Below, in pieces: positions 1-14,100 of a stretch of 64,000 bases of DNA. This stretch comes from Branchiostoma floridae. Taxonomy: Eukaryota; Chordata; Leptocardii; Amphioxiformes; Branchiostomatidae. Within the stretch, counting starts at the first letter, position 1. Each line of letters opens with the position of its first letter. Both the position numbers and the translations under genes were made by a program. The notes beneath the pieces were generated by a model. The model saw nothing but the letters and a program-made list of their open reading frames with translations, was not told the DNA's origin and ran no database searches. The stretch spans positions 7,113,702-7,177,701 of the forward strand of contig NC_049983.1 of the NCBI RefSeq assembly GCF_000003815.2, written 5' to 3'.

Positions 1-552
1 CCTAAAACACGTCAAAAATCAGCCGGAACCTAACCTCTACTTGGAGAGTATGTTTTGATGTGTTTTTAGATGTTTTCTGTCAGATTTTCTACTTTGTAAC
101 TTTATCCTTATGTCCACCGCCAAACGGAGATGAAGAAAACGGGACAAAGCAGAAAGCCTGACAAAACGCCTACAATATGTCAATAGACGAAGCCGAACTT
201 CTAGTTATAGATCTGCTTGGAGAGTACGAAATCTTTTTTTTTTTACATTTTATTCTTCATTCACAATGATACAATCAATGATACAATCAAGTGTGCAAGT
301 AACCAGGGTAACAAACAATAACAAAAATAGATTACGTCAAATATACATATATATATAACGAGCTATTATAGTTCACATGTCCCCTGACTTCAGTACTACA
401 CTAGTTCTGTCTGAAGAAAGAAGTGGCGAACCGAGTCCTGCAGAAGATAGGCATCAAGTTCATGGTAACTATAATGTAACTTAGGCCACAGAGTACGAAA
501 TCTGCCATTTTGGATGCGTTGACAAGTTTTATATTATAACTAGAGTGGCATA

Positions 553-1143
553 TACTGTAAATGCATTTAATTTCGCGGGGATTTAATTTCGCGGTAGCGG
601 CAAAATGGACATTTCGCGGTGGATTTAATTTCGCGGTAGCGCCATCCCGCGAAATTCAATGCATTTTCAGCACTGCACTGTAGTCACGAACTGCCGTGTA
701 AAACCCGGCGCCTCTACAAACCGCCAGTCGGAAAACACTTGCTGGTTAACCGGTAAGGGTCCTATACAGACGGATAGAACAGTTTCCATGCTTTTGACTT
801 GTTCTTGCGTGAGCCACTGTTACTGACCTACACGTATCTACCCTCTCAATACGTAATAGTATACAGTAGTACGGCCTTTGTATCATGCTGAACATACTGT
901 ACAGTACTGTAATACAGTTGGTCGTATGAAAAAATTACATGTGTGTCTTCACCGTAGTAAGTATGTCAAACATTTCATTATACAGTGACAAAGACAGTAG
1001 TAGTATGTACATGGAGCGGAAAGGGGGCACCTTAGGCGGCGGCAGCAGACGAAATATTCGCGGTGGATTTAATTTCGCGGTGAAGCGGCCGCCGCGAAAA
1101 CCGCGAATATTAATCCACCGCGAATATTTCTGCATTTACAGTA
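553..1143. mobile_element. MITE with TACTGTAAATGCA termini (expanded copy)
   Basis: Begins TACTGTAAATGCA and ends with its reverse complement TGCATTTACAGTA. Subterminal TTTAATTTCGCGG motifs appear in both orientations. The core matches the 206-bp copy at 19241-19446, but this copy carries about 390 bp of extra sequence in the middle. TA at the borders suggests a Tc1/mariner-like mover, which is inference. Confidence 0.7.
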
Positions 1144-1145
1144 AT

Positions 1146-1300
1146 GGCCAAGTGGCTATGCCAGCGGTCGCGAGATAGAGGTCAATGGTTCGATTGCTAG
1201 CATTGCTGGCTAGACTCTGTGTCATTGGGAAAAGCTCTAGGCACGACTTTATTCACTACACCCAGGTGTAAAGCTGAATTCGGTTGGAGAGGTAAAATGT
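1146..1300 (+). mobile_element. tRNA-derived SINE fragment
   Basis: A tRNA-like head with a B-box-like GGTTCGATTGC is followed by the body CATTGGGAAAAGCTCTAGGCACGACTTTATTCACTACACCCAGGTGTAAA (given in pieces elsewhere). The same GGGAAAGGCAC...CCTCACT...CACCCAGGTG body recurs near 9090, on the minus strand near 38950 and near 46430, defining one family. Confidence 0.5.
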
Positions 1301-1398
1301 TGTGGAAGAACAGGGATGGGCTCCGCCTTCCAACATAGTGACTGTCTAGTAGCTCATTGCCTCTACGGCCTATGGGACTTCCTTTGCCTTATAAGGTG

Positions 1399-1960
1399 TT
1401 CATTCATTCATTCATTCATTCATTCATTCATTCATTCATTCATTCATTCATTCGTTCATTTATTTATTTATTTATTTAGCCAGAGACGACATATCGCCAC
1501 TAGGGCGGTTTTCAATGTGCCCTGCGTTACATCATAAAACAAATGTTCAAATCACTTAAATACATCAAACATAAAATATAATACAACAAACCAAAGAAAA
1601 TACATGCAGTCAATACAAGCAAACTCATAAGGATAGTAAAGTAAATAAGGTAGAATGGAATTTGCATATCAATGACTTATAAACAAAACAAAATAAACTG
1701 TTAAGTGGCAAGGCATTCCCTTTTATACATGTGTTTAAAAGATTCAACAGAGACTGCTGCTTTCACTCTAGCTGGAAGTGAGTTCCATAATACTGCACCA
1801 CTGCTTGAAAGGGGTTTCTTTTTGTACTGTAGATGAGCTTTGGGTAGTTCAAGGAGGTTATATTCGTGTGTTGTGGGAATGAACCCCCCTTTTAGCTTAT
1901 CAATATAAGTTACGTTTTCTATCACGTTGAATGCCTTTCTGTTTTAGAATCACACCAGTG
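1399..1960 (-). mobile_element. 5'-truncated non-LTR retrotransposon (LINE, CR1/L2-like), 3' end
   Basis: On the minus strand 1925-1701 encodes a peptide ending in a typical reverse-transcriptase C-terminal block: SSGAVLWNSLPARVKAA followed by SVESFKHMYKRECL. It is followed by an AT-rich 3' tail and then (AATA)n and (AATG)n microsatellites at 1399-1475, as CR1/L2-like elements often have. Only the last piece of the element is present, and no RT or endonuclease domain remains. Confidence 0.6.
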
Positions 1961-2108
1961 TCTTAGCATGAATTCAAGCGGCACACAAATTAAATTCAGT
2001 TGCTGTATTGCGTCAAGTGCAAAGGGCACCATAAATAGATCATTTCATTTTTTTGTTGACCAAACTTTTTATTGCAATGGAAGTATTTTCTCACGTCTCT
2101 CCATACAG

Positions 2109-5100
2109 GACGCTTTTACCAGCGCTTCTCGGGCGCTCTGTCAAGCCACGAAGAACCGGGCGTACTTCGCCAACATCACGATCCTCCTCCCGAAGACGTG
2201 GAACGAGACAAACTACCCCCCTGCCACCGACGAATCCTTCTCTAGAGCGGCCGTGAGAGTCGACAAGCCCAGCCCCGTGTACGGCAACACTCCGTACGTC
2301 AAGCGGGCCGAGGGATGCGGCAAGCCGGGAGAGTATCTGCACCTCACGGCGGGCTTTCTAACGGACCCCAACGTAAACACAACCTATGGACCAATAGGTA
2401 AAGGTGGTGTCTCACTGCACTTGGGGCACCGGTGCGGCACTGTGGGGTTTGTTCACTGTGGCACTGTTGTGTTAGTCTCTATCAGACTCCGGGTCGCTGG
2501 AAAACCGTAGAAATGGAAGAAATAGAGGAGTAAGCCGGCCAGATAACTATAGCCGGCTAGTGTCCGCAGGTCGTGCGCTGTTCGCTAACCGGCTTTAGTT
2601 CTCTGGCCGGCTTACTCCTATATTTGTTCCATTTCTACGGTTTTAACAGCGGCCTGGAGTCTGGTAGAGACTACTGTTGTGTTATTTTCGCCGATTATTT
2701 TATAATTTAGACATTTCGTAATACGCAACAAAATACGCAAAGCGTTCTTTATCTCTGAAATTCGTTGTGTAATCTTTCGAACCCCGCAGTGCCGCACCGG
2801 TGCCCTAAGTGCAGTGAGATACCACCATAACACTCTTCCGTTTTGCTCGGCTGAAAACTAGAGTCCCATTGTGGGGAGGGGGGTGGGGTAAGCGCGAAAA
2901 CAACGTTTTCACCTGTTGGTACTTGACCCCGTGAGAGCGGTAGAGTGGTGCTCAACATTATTGTCGTGTGTACCGGGTGTGTCGAATGGCACTAGCGAAA
3001 CAAGAACACATCCCTTATCGATTCCATAAGCCTATGAAAATACTCAAACTAGACACAGTGTTAAATTCTACTTCCTCAGAAGTAGTCATTTCTGTCAGTT
3101 TTTACTATAATTTTTGCAGCGTTAGATTGTGATTTTTGTATTTTTTTCGTCATGTTTTTTTTTGGTGCTATAAGGACAAATTTCGAAAGATTGCATCATT
3201 TTTGTAGCTCGCCATGTCAATAAAGCTCTTGTAACATCAAAGAATTCATGACGCAAATGCCTAGTCTCTACAAGACTAAAACAGATGCTTGATATAGCAA
3301 ATAGATTGAAAAATACTTCATAATTGAATGACTGAATATTGAACTAGAACGCTCAAACTTCTCTCAATTCTTTGTGATTCCAAGGGCCATCTACCACTTT
3401 GATTTGTTGACCGCACCATCTTAAAATCAAACAATACAAAAAAGGAAAGTTCCGCTTAAGTTTCTCCTTATGATTTTTTCAAATTTTGAAAAATTAAAGT
3501 TTGAAGTATAAAGCCTGGATGAATTGTCTTCGTACTTGGTGTGTTGGTAGGTTTTAATAAGACCTCGAAATGATTAGACTTTGGGTCTCCTATCGATCAG
3601 CTTTGGTACTGCAGCAGAACCTCCGGTTTTGATATGTTCTGGATATACTATGGTCATGACTTTGAATGACACAACAAAGTAGATAGTACTTGAGGGGAGT
3701 CAGTTCACATGGACATTGTGTAAATTTAGGCCTCCTAACGGCTAATTTTAAAACTGTAGGTTTCATTTTGAACCTTTAAAAAGAAGGGGTTATATCGTGT
3801 TCGAAACATGCTATGTTGTTGATTTTTAGTGAATGAATGAATGATTTAATGCTCAACAATTGCATTGGTGACAATGTATGGCAATGACAATGTATAGATA
3901 ACAACGTTACAGTCTAGTACTACAAATATGCATTATATTGCAACAATTTTAGTGACATTTTAGTGTCAGATAGCTCTTGTAATTATAATCTAAGTCACAA
4001 GCATACCCATCCTTAAACTGTTATCGCTAGGTCGCGTACTGGTTCACGAATGGGGCCACTTGCGGTGGGGACTTTTCGACGAATACGCCTCGGAAGACGC
4101 TAACGCCTTCTACATTCACGAGAACGGGGAGGTTCAAGCCACGAGATGCTCCCTGGCGATCCGAGGCGCGTACAGACACAAGGACACCCGGGAGGAGTGT
4201 CGGCGGGACCCGACAACAGCCCTGTACGAGGCCGGGTGCAGGTTTGAAGTAGACAGGAATTCAACGGACGCTACAGGGTCCATCATGTATGCACCGTACC
4301 TGGATACAGTGAGTACTTTTTCTAACATATGTACAGTTCCATAACAATTTTGTAAGGCAAACTTCTATATGACTCTGGTCTTTGAAAATTATAAAACGCA
4401 AATTTGATTATTTTATATGGATGACATCCGCTCGCGCATCAATTTTCGTTCGTTTCCAAAAAAAAATTTTTGAGCATATCATAAATCAATCATACAAAGC
4501 AGCTACAAACTTGCAAATAGAAGCCGTAGGTTGTGACAAGAATATGAATGTATATAGAAAGCAGATGCAATTTCGTATAATGCCAAAGTTAGTTTCAAAG
4601 TCAAAGAAGAAAATGTGAAAGAATAAAAACAAAGAATCTATTGTTCAGTACTAGTATACCATGCGTTTTGTGTTTTGACATTTGTTTACCATGACCACTT
4701 AGATTTCATAATAACTTTCTTTTCAAACTTTTTTTTCTTTCTTCGCACGCTCACATTAGTATTGGGGTTACCAGATGATGGTCTTTATAAGGCTGGTCCA
4801 TATAACGAAATCATCGGAAAACGTCAATGGTGCGGTTTATTAGATTTAGAATAGTTCCGAAATCAATTAGATAAACAGAAAGAGATTTGACAGGGTTGAT
4901 GTTTCTCAAGGTACAAGTCAATTGTGTAAATGACTTGTACATGTTTCTTACTTCAAAGGCAACTTCTCTTCTCTTCAAAAAGGTATGGTATAACAACTTT
5001 GTAATCTCTTTCCCAGGTGTTCGAGTTCTGCCATGGGAACGAGTCCGGTGACCCCCTGTCCTACCATAACAGCCAGGCCCCCAGCCCCCAGAACCTACAG

Positions 5101-8100
5101 TGTGGGGGACGCAGCGCCTGGGACGTCATGTTAGAACATCCGGACTTTGCCGGGGGCGCGAACCGGCCCGACTTGTCTCCGTACGCCGAGCCGAACTTCA
5201 GGGTGGTGCGGAGTACGGATAGGAGGGTGGTCCTGGTGTTGGACGTGTCCGGTAGCATGACTGTAAGTATATGTTATATATGGTTTCCTTTGGTCAGTAC
5301 TGGCCACAGTAAAATCCTGATTGATACCAACCATTCATATAACGTCACATTTCCAAACCGGGGCCCGGCTGTGCTGTTTGCGGAAACAAAAAAATATAAA
5401 TGTGCACGTAGAAATATGCACAAATAATGCCCACGACTAGGGCTGGGTACCGGTACAGAAAATTCAGGTCCAGGTCCGGTTCAGGTCCAAAGGATCAGGT
5501 CCAGGTCCGGACCGGAACCTGGACCTGATTCAGTATAACTCATACCAATGGTCCATTTCACTACAAAGAAATCTGTTTGGTGGAGTATAAGACTTACACT
5601 GGCGTCTTTAAATCCTACAACGCTAACTGCACCTGTACGATTGACTGTAAAACTTGGTAGAAATGACTATAAACTCTACTCTACTTCACTCTTGTTATTT
5701 TCTTCCACCTGCAAGCGCCAAAACGTGTGAATGCCTGATCAAATAATATGTTAATTTTCTAACCGGTCCAACATCCGGTCCACCTAATTTTTTCAGGTCC
5801 GGTTTTTCTGCACCGGTCCAATAAGAAAAACCGGTTTTGTACCGGTACGCTGTACCGATACCCAGCCCTACCCACGACTATTCTCTTTCTGTCTTATAGT
5901 CTGGTGTCTTTTATATCATACTTTTCTTCCCCGAAAGCTGCACGGCCGGGCCCGGTTTGCAAATATGACGCACGCCTAAACAGTCTTATACAAGAATGAC
6001 AGTATCTATAGCTACCACATATGGCAGATTTCTAGTAAAGTCTCTACCAGACTCCGGGTCGCTGGAAAAACGTAGAAATGGAATTGGGACAAATAGAGAA
6101 GTAAGCCGGCCAGAGGAGTGTAGCCGGCCAGGAACAGTACGCGTACTAGACGGCTATGTACACTTCTCTGGCCGGCTTACTCCTCTATTTTTTCCATTTC
6201 TACGTTTATCCAGCGACCGGAGTCTGGTAGAGACTAGATTTCTAGGCTGACATGGTCTGTAGGTCTGTTGCAAAGTTCTTTTCTCCGGGTCCGCTTTTCT
6301 TCTGCCATGTGCAATATGACCCGTCTGGCTTCTGATTTTAGCTGCATGGAGAGTGTGAATCTCTCCAAGTGCTTTGTGTCAATATCAAGACCCTTCAAGT
6401 AACATTTGCATGCAAATACACAATGTCTACATTAAGATTGTCTAACCCTAGAAACTACTGCTCTGTTTATTTAATCCTTGGTTTATTCGTACTCAGTACT
6501 CAAACGGTACACATTCATATCTATGGTGACCAGCCCCTCTTGCTCTATCCTGCCACTAGCTACATTATGTGAACGAACACCACAGTATGTCTGAGTTACA
6601 CCTCCAGTAACCATGGTGACAGTTTTCTGGTCCAGGTCATTGGACTTATTTTGTTTGAAGCTGATAAGGAAGAGAAAAGGAAGAGGAAGAAACGGAGCAA
6701 AAACTAGAAAGGCTGACATTTGCTTTTGAGCAATTACAGTATATTTCTATCCATCTCTCTCCCAATGAAAATGTACGGTTCCACGTCAATCTTTTGCAGA
6801 AATTGACCTATCCCAAAACATCATCCAATTCCAAACCTACGGAGTGAAAATGATTATATTTCCTTTCCGTGAAGGTAAACATAACAATATTTATTTTTCC
6901 ATCCAAAGGGACAAGGCCGAATGGAGCGACTTCGCCGTTCCGTGTCCACCTACATCCTCTCCACCATAGAGGACGGTGCCTGGCTGGGGATAGTGACGTT
7001 CAGGGGGACGAGTCATAAGATATGCGACCTGGAGCAGCTGAACGGTGACTCCGTGAGGGAGGAAATACTGAACATGACTCTAGATGGGTTAACGAACCGC
7101 ACGGGGAAAGTGGGCACGAACATCACACGAGCAGTGACGCTGGCTGTCCAGGTAAAGGGTACAATTTCACATCAACCTCTCTTTGCAGTTTGAAATCGAT
7201 GGAAAAAAACTTTTGGCACTTGATGAAGTTAGCTGTTAGAACGTGCTAACAATGTCACTAGAAAGTTGTTAGAAATTTCCATTTAACGGTACGACACCGC
7301 ATAAAACAAGAACGCACAAAAAAGAAAAATTTTGCGCTATGGAAACTGTCAGTTGTTGGCAAACTGACTGGTCAAAACGTGACCTTTCTTTCTGTCCACA
7401 TGACAAAACTACAATGCTCTACTTTACTGCCCTTTTGTCGACAATTCTTGGTCAGAGCATACTCTATAGTAGACTTGAGGACACGAAAAAGACAGTGTCA
7501 CTGACGAAAGATAACGGTTGTTATCTGAAACGTCTGACCGTTTCCAAAATCATATCCAGTTGCTTGTTAATTAGTACTTGCTATATTGGCGTGTCTTTTT
7601 ACCTGAATGCCTTAACCTTAATTTATCAACGTAGTTACATGGAGACTTTCATTTTCTTCAAGAACATCATTCTATGTTTCTCTCCCTAGATCCTCGGCCC
7701 GGCGGTGCAGGACCGTAAGCTGGGAGACAGTACAGGTCCCCGGCAGATGATCCTGATCACAGACGGCAGAGACAGGCGCCTCAACAACTCCGTCATCTTC
7801 ATGCTACAAAACGACACGGCTAAAGGCGTGGTTATAGACACAATAGCGCTGGGAGATGGTGCAGAGGAGGGGCTACCGGTAAGGAGATTTAGTATATAGA
7901 TGTGTGACATTGTCGCAAAACCGTATACAGTCCTGAGCAGGCCTACGTAACATTCCCTAACCGGGGCCCGGCCGGGCAGCTATCGGGAACGAAACGTACG
8001 TATGATGTAAAAGACACCAAACTAAACAAGACGTAAAGAGAATATTCGTGGGCATTGTTTGTGTATACTGCTACGTATTCATTTCTATTTTTCGTTTCCA

Positions 8101-11100
8101 CAAACAGCCCGACCGGGCCCCGGTTTGGAAATGTGACCCTAGCACAAGGAGATCAAGTCTAGAAGATGCGCGATATTGTCGTAAAACCGTACACAGTCCT
8201 GCCAAGATTCTTTGCATACAAGAGCAAGTTTTTTATTCAACCGACGTTTTGGTGACCGTCTGTCAATCTTCCTCAGCGCAATTCTGACTGATTCACATTG
8301 TACTGCAGCATAGGTGTCGCTGCTTACAGATGCCGTCCCTAACGCAAATGATTGCATTACATTATATTATACTATGCGTGTACGTTTGGGACCGTATCAT
8401 CTATGGATATATGTAAATACTTTGTTTGGATTTCTTCAGTTCCCTAAAGAAACAAACCACATATATATAGTTAACCGAATATGACAACGATTCACGTCAA
8501 CAGTGTCATCTTCAAGACCAATATTCTAGGAAAACCGTACTCACGTTACTGTACCCTCCAGTCGTCCAAAACTGGCCTAGAGGACTCTTCGCAAAAACAG
8601 TCATTTACCTAACTGCTATTTTTTTTCAATCCCAGCTGTTGTCCGAGGTCACGGGAGGACAGTTTTTCTTCTCCCCTGACAGCGACGCTGGAGGTTCGGC
8701 ACTGGACGACGCTCTCACGGCGACAGTGCTGAAGTATGTGGACGACGACAGCACAAGTGTCCCTGTTTCGGTAGGTTTATGTGTGTTACTGCTCTGTATG
8801 CCATAATCATAACAATCCACATAAACTCAACACGTTTGTCAACAAGGTTTCGTGTCTCTATGTCCGCCTGCTAGCACGATAACTAGAGACTATACATTGA
8901 ATAGATTGTCTTGATACTTGTTACATGCTGTCCATCTGGTCCCACGGCACCGCCGTCTGCACTGGTCATATTGAGCAGGTTTTGATGAGTCTTAGAAACT
9001 ATCAGATTTTGACTCCTAGTGGCTTGTCACAGTACTGCAGTCTTGAATTTACTTCAAAGCCCAGAGATCCTGGGGTTGAGTCCCCTTACATGCCCTTGGG
9101 AAAGGCACGGATTTCCTCACTTCACTCATGTGAACATGAGTACCTAGCCTTGCTTAGGTACCCTCGAATAGGTCTTTGAATGGAGACGCCGTGTTTAAGT
9201 TAAGGACAGTCACACCTCGAGCACGTTAAAGATTCCAACACACCTATCGAAAGAGTAGTGCACGTGGGTCCCCCGATGTGTGTGGATCAATAAGATCTGT
9301 TCAGATATGCAACTTGGTGTGTTACACCATGATCTTTACTGAGAATGCACAACAAACAAAATCTCGTATCAGCATGAAAGCTTATCTGTGTTGATATAAT
9401 CCGTATTGAAGTTTTTCAGCTGTCATACAACACAAAATTTGCTCACCTTGAATTTTTGGTCACACTACCGTGATGATTCAATTACTCTGAGTACGTGACT
9501 TGGAGACACGCGACTCGTGTAACGAATCATAGATGCATGGCAGGCGGTATCGGCCCCGGTGTCGGCTGGTGTGCTCTTTAATATGTAGATGGCCTCCTTT
9601 ACCCCCCTCGCAAAGTAATCCGGTTAAAATCTCGTCTTCTCTTCCCTAGCTTGCGACCTTCTCGCACAGCCTCGGAGCAGGGGAAACGTTACACGAACAC
9701 ATCTACATCGACTCTTCAGTCGGCGACAAGACGGAGTTCCGCCTGGCGTGTCAGGACTGTGCACGTCTGAACACATCGATCATTGATCCGGATGACGTCA
9801 CGTACAGCAGTGCCGATTTCTCTTTCAGTGACAAGGAGGGGACCATGCAACTCCGGATTGAAGGGAAAGCTAAGGTAAGACTCAGATTTGAAAACTGGAC
9901 TTTTATGCCAAGTTTGTGATAACAAGCAAATTCTTGCCTGCGGGCTAACGTAAGTGCAAGTGACAAAAAATGACAGGCAAACAATAGTAAACAGTATGAT
10001 AATCATTAGGCCATACTGATTTAACTGATGACATTCTCTGAGCACCCCAAAAACGAGGCAAACGTATGGATAAAAAAAAAAGTTGGACAGAAAAGTTGCA
10101 TTCTCCATGAAAAGTTAAATCCGGAAAGTTGAACAAATAACTGAACACACAGGGTATGCTGCAGAATAATCCATTCTTTTTTGTTCTTTCACAACTTCTT
10201 CCTTGATTTTGGAAAGCTTTAATAATCGAGATCGAAATACATTTTCAGCTTACTTCTTACACATGACCAAAAATTATTTGAGTGCCAAAAAATTTTTGCG
10301 TGCTTAGTACAAACGTATAGTATGGATGCAGACTGAGCTAATGTGATCTGCTTTGTCTAATTTTGCGTGTCTAATTTTATTGTACAGGCTGGAAGATGGC
10401 GTATCTCAATCCAAAATAAAGCCACGCGGTCAAAACGGGATACTACCACCCAGTCCATTCAGATCGACGTTACCTCTAAACCTGACGACCCTGACAACCC
10501 AACCATCACCCTGACGTGTCACCTTAGCAACCATCACGTGATCCTGGGAGAGTCGCCTGACGTCATTGCCGTTCGAGCGGACCTCAGGAAGGGGTACACG
10601 CCGGTTCTGTCGGCTAGGGTCGCGGCGATTGTAGAGTCAACGTCCGGGAACGCGACGAATATCCCCCTCCTTGACAACGGTGTAGGTGAGTATAACTCAT
10701 TAATTCACTATTAAGAGATCAGTAAAATCCCAACAAATTGTGGTTTACTGGTAAAAAAAATGAGATAGAGGGGTCTTATCAATTCACTAGAAGAGTAGAC
10801 TATCATTAAGATAATCAAGCAATCACAACTTTTCCAAATATCACGTTTTTATCTTGAAATTCTTTTCAAAACTAAATAAATGTGACAAGTAATCAAATCT
10901 GAGTCTACTTTGCATTTCATCTTAGTCTTACTCTCCAAGCAGAGGCTGGTGAATATGATAAGAAGGCCACAATGTTCCCCACCTAACTCTGCAGGGAGAT
11001 TTGTTTGCTCCGACGAAAACATTCTCAATCTGTCACAGCCTTAGAATCGATAAGCACCCTTTTTTTTCACTGACGGAAGACTCTGAGTTGCCTTATCTTT

Positions 11101-14100
11101 TAAATCAATGTTGTTGGCGGTTTTTTTAGAAAACGAATGTTATTTTCAGTACAACAAATACAAATTTCAGACCTTTTACTGACAAATGACCTCAGTAGCG
11201 GATCTTAGGTACCTGGATGTCTGTTCTGTATACTAGCTAGTATTTACTAGGTTTTTTCTACTCACAATCCTCCAGGTGCGGACGTTTCCGAGGGAGACGG
11301 AGTCTACTCTGCTTACCTTCTGGTCAACCAACTGGAAGCCAGGGCGGGTAAATCCAACCGTTACACTGTGTCAATACAGGCAGACAACGAGGACAACAAC
11401 GCCGTCATTCTCTCACAAGGAACAGGGGCAATGCCGAGGGCGCCGTTAGTAAATCCAGGTACATGGCATGCAATGAGAATATATCTAAGGCCATGTTGAT
11501 TTGATTACATAGATGTAGTTCTATGGGAACCCTAAAACTGATGCAAGCATGTGAATAACAAATAGAGCCCCCCCCCCCCCCCCCCAGTTGCTTTCATTAT
11601 GAAAACGGGCCAGGAAGGTACAGCACTGACAAATTATGGTATACCGAGCAATAGATTTTTAATTTTTATTCTTTCACATTTTGTTCTTTGACCTTGGAAT
11701 TGACATTGTATGACGTCAGTTTATAGGTTTTACGATATTTTTTTTCAATCTACGGCATATATTTCCTCATTTTGCACTGCTTCGTACGATTTACAGTATG
11801 GCTCAAAACTTTTTTATTTGAAAACGGCCGAAAATTCATACGAGAGCTAATATAATGCCATCCATGATATAAAATCAACATAGCCTTGTCTGTAATCTCT
11901 CATCGTAAATAAAAATGTGGAAACCAGAAATGATATTTTGATTTTCATATTTCTGACGAGCCGTGTGTCATAATGTTTCGTTCCTGTACACTTTAGATGA
12001 TGTAGAGGTTGAGATCGTTCAGGTATCACTAGAGCAGTTCCAACGGAAGACGTCAGGCGGCGCTATTGTCATCGAAGTCCCGCAGACGTACGTGCAGGCT
12101 GACCACCTTGACGTCAACCCCTCTGCCATCACCGACTTACGCGTGAGTTCTGTGTCGAATCAAGACAAGACGATCACTTTATCCTGGACAGCGGTCGGCG
12201 ACGACTATACCTACGGCACAGGTAAGGCTAACGCCACATTCTAAAACTGGAGCCCGACCGGACAGCTTGTGGAAACGAAAAATATAAGTGTATGCGTAAA
12301 AGCATACACAAATAATGCCCACAACTATTCTCTTTACGTCCTGTGTAGATTGGTGTCTTTTATATCGTACTTTTTGTTTCCGAACACTGTTTGGAAATGT
12401 GACGTGGGCCTAAGAGAACCCAATAAACAATTAACAATTAACAATCAAACCCCCCTCTCACGCGCGAAACTTTTCCTCCCTGTCTTTCTCTATCGGTAAA
12501 TTCAAGGCCATTGTTGGAACGACCTGACACAATTTGTCCCTCCACTGAAAGCCATTATGTAGCGTAATATACTAAGTTTTTATCCATATCGAATCGTCAT
12601 ACTGCTGGTCGGTTACAAGTCTTAAGGTCCTTTTTTTTACTTGAAATTTTTGCTTGAACTTTGTATTTCCAATCAACTTTGCAGCCCTGACAACAGGGGC
12701 TGAATTGCATTGATTTTACATAAGGCAGCACTACAATGATCATCATTACATGCACTTCTATAGCAATAGCTTTTTTCCTCAGACTTCCAAACTATGTGGA
12801 ACTCTCTCGATGACAATAATATTCAAGCCACCAGAAACAGTGTTCACCGTCATCTCATCTGGCATAATGATTTCCACCATCATGATGATCAATTTAGTTC
12901 ATTGCCTTGAAGCAGCCAAGTAGCCTTTGAATTGAACAAATCTCTCAAAAGAAATGATAACCATCTTTATTTTTGCCATCTATGGCTTCACCAGTTATTG
13001 TTCTTAAGCTACAAGTATACTGATATCATTTTTTTCATTCTGACCACTTACAGCGTCTTACTACGACATCCGAATGAGTGACTCCTTGTCCGGCATCTTG
13101 AGCAACTTAGAAGATGCTTCAAGAATCCTCCAAGAAAACGTGAAGACAGGTAACCTCTCGGCTCCTCGCGAAGCTGGCCAGAAGGAAACCTTCACCATAT
13201 CCCTCCCTGACGTCACAGAAAACGCAACTTTATACATCTCAGTTCGCGCCATTGACGTCAACGGGAATGCCGGCAGCCCGTCCAGGCCGGTTGTTGTCTC
13301 CCTGATTTACATACCACCATTGGAACCCTCCACAGCGGCGCCAGACGATTGGCCAACAGGGTTGCCGTTGCCAGCTACCGTTTCCTCTAGTCCAGTAGAA
13401 GCAACCGTTTCAGCCACCTACTTGGCTGCTGGAGTTGCAGCAGGAACTTTGGTTGTCTTAAGCGTCGTCATCGTCTTAAAGTCTATCGCGAAGAGGTATC
13501 AAGCAAGCAAAGGAAAGTCTCAGAAATTCGTGCCAGACGACAGAAGCAGGAGGTACATCGTGGGCGACAATGGGCACGTCAATGGAGGATTCGCCATGCT
13601 GAACTTCGACTTGAACTATGACACGATCTACATGGAAAATGACGTCGACAGTTGGATCCCTAGAGTAAGGGGGATGGACGACGGAGCAATGGAGACGAAT
13701 CATGCAGTTTTAAGAGATCCGAAAGAGGTCGTGGTGAAGTTTAATCCGGTCTTTCACGAAAGCATCGACGGTACAGAGAGCGTAGCCAGCGACAGGGACA
13801 TCTCGGAACTAGGCAGCGACACTGACAGTGCTGTCTACGGGAAAGAAACGTCGGGAGCGGCGTACACTCTAGCGCAGACACTCGCTAACAAGGTGCACCA
13901 GGTGTTCGGAAAACCGAGAAAGTTTAGCATCACGAACATAACAAGGCGGTTAAGCAGAGGAGGCGCAGATTCCGAACGGGAATCAAGACCTGTAAGCGGA
14001 CGTAGAATGAGAGATTCGGTCCCAGAGGACATCAAGTTCGACAGTATCGTCGAAATGAACTGGCATGCTGGCAAAGACGTGGAAAGACCGAACCACCGTC

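Larger units (their letters stand above)
1..2108. other. Upstream flank of CLCA: repeats, no gene recognised
   Basis: AT-rich sequence with microsatellite tracts, one TACTGTAAATGCA element (553-1143), a tRNA-type SINE piece after 1146 and a LINE 3' end (1399-1960). No signal-peptide exon that would complete the CLCA gene could be identified here. Confidence 0.6.

Noticed and set aside
1968..2108. Upstream extension of the CLCA frame as the N-terminus
   Set aside because: The frame is open by chance. Its residues do not form a signal peptide, and a good acceptor (CTCTCCATACAG) ends at 2108.
7339..7689. 116-codon frame in a CLCA intron
   Set aside because: AT-rich, contains part of a palindromic repeat (CCGTTTCCAAAATCATATCC), and no CLCA homology. 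The real exon starts at 7690.
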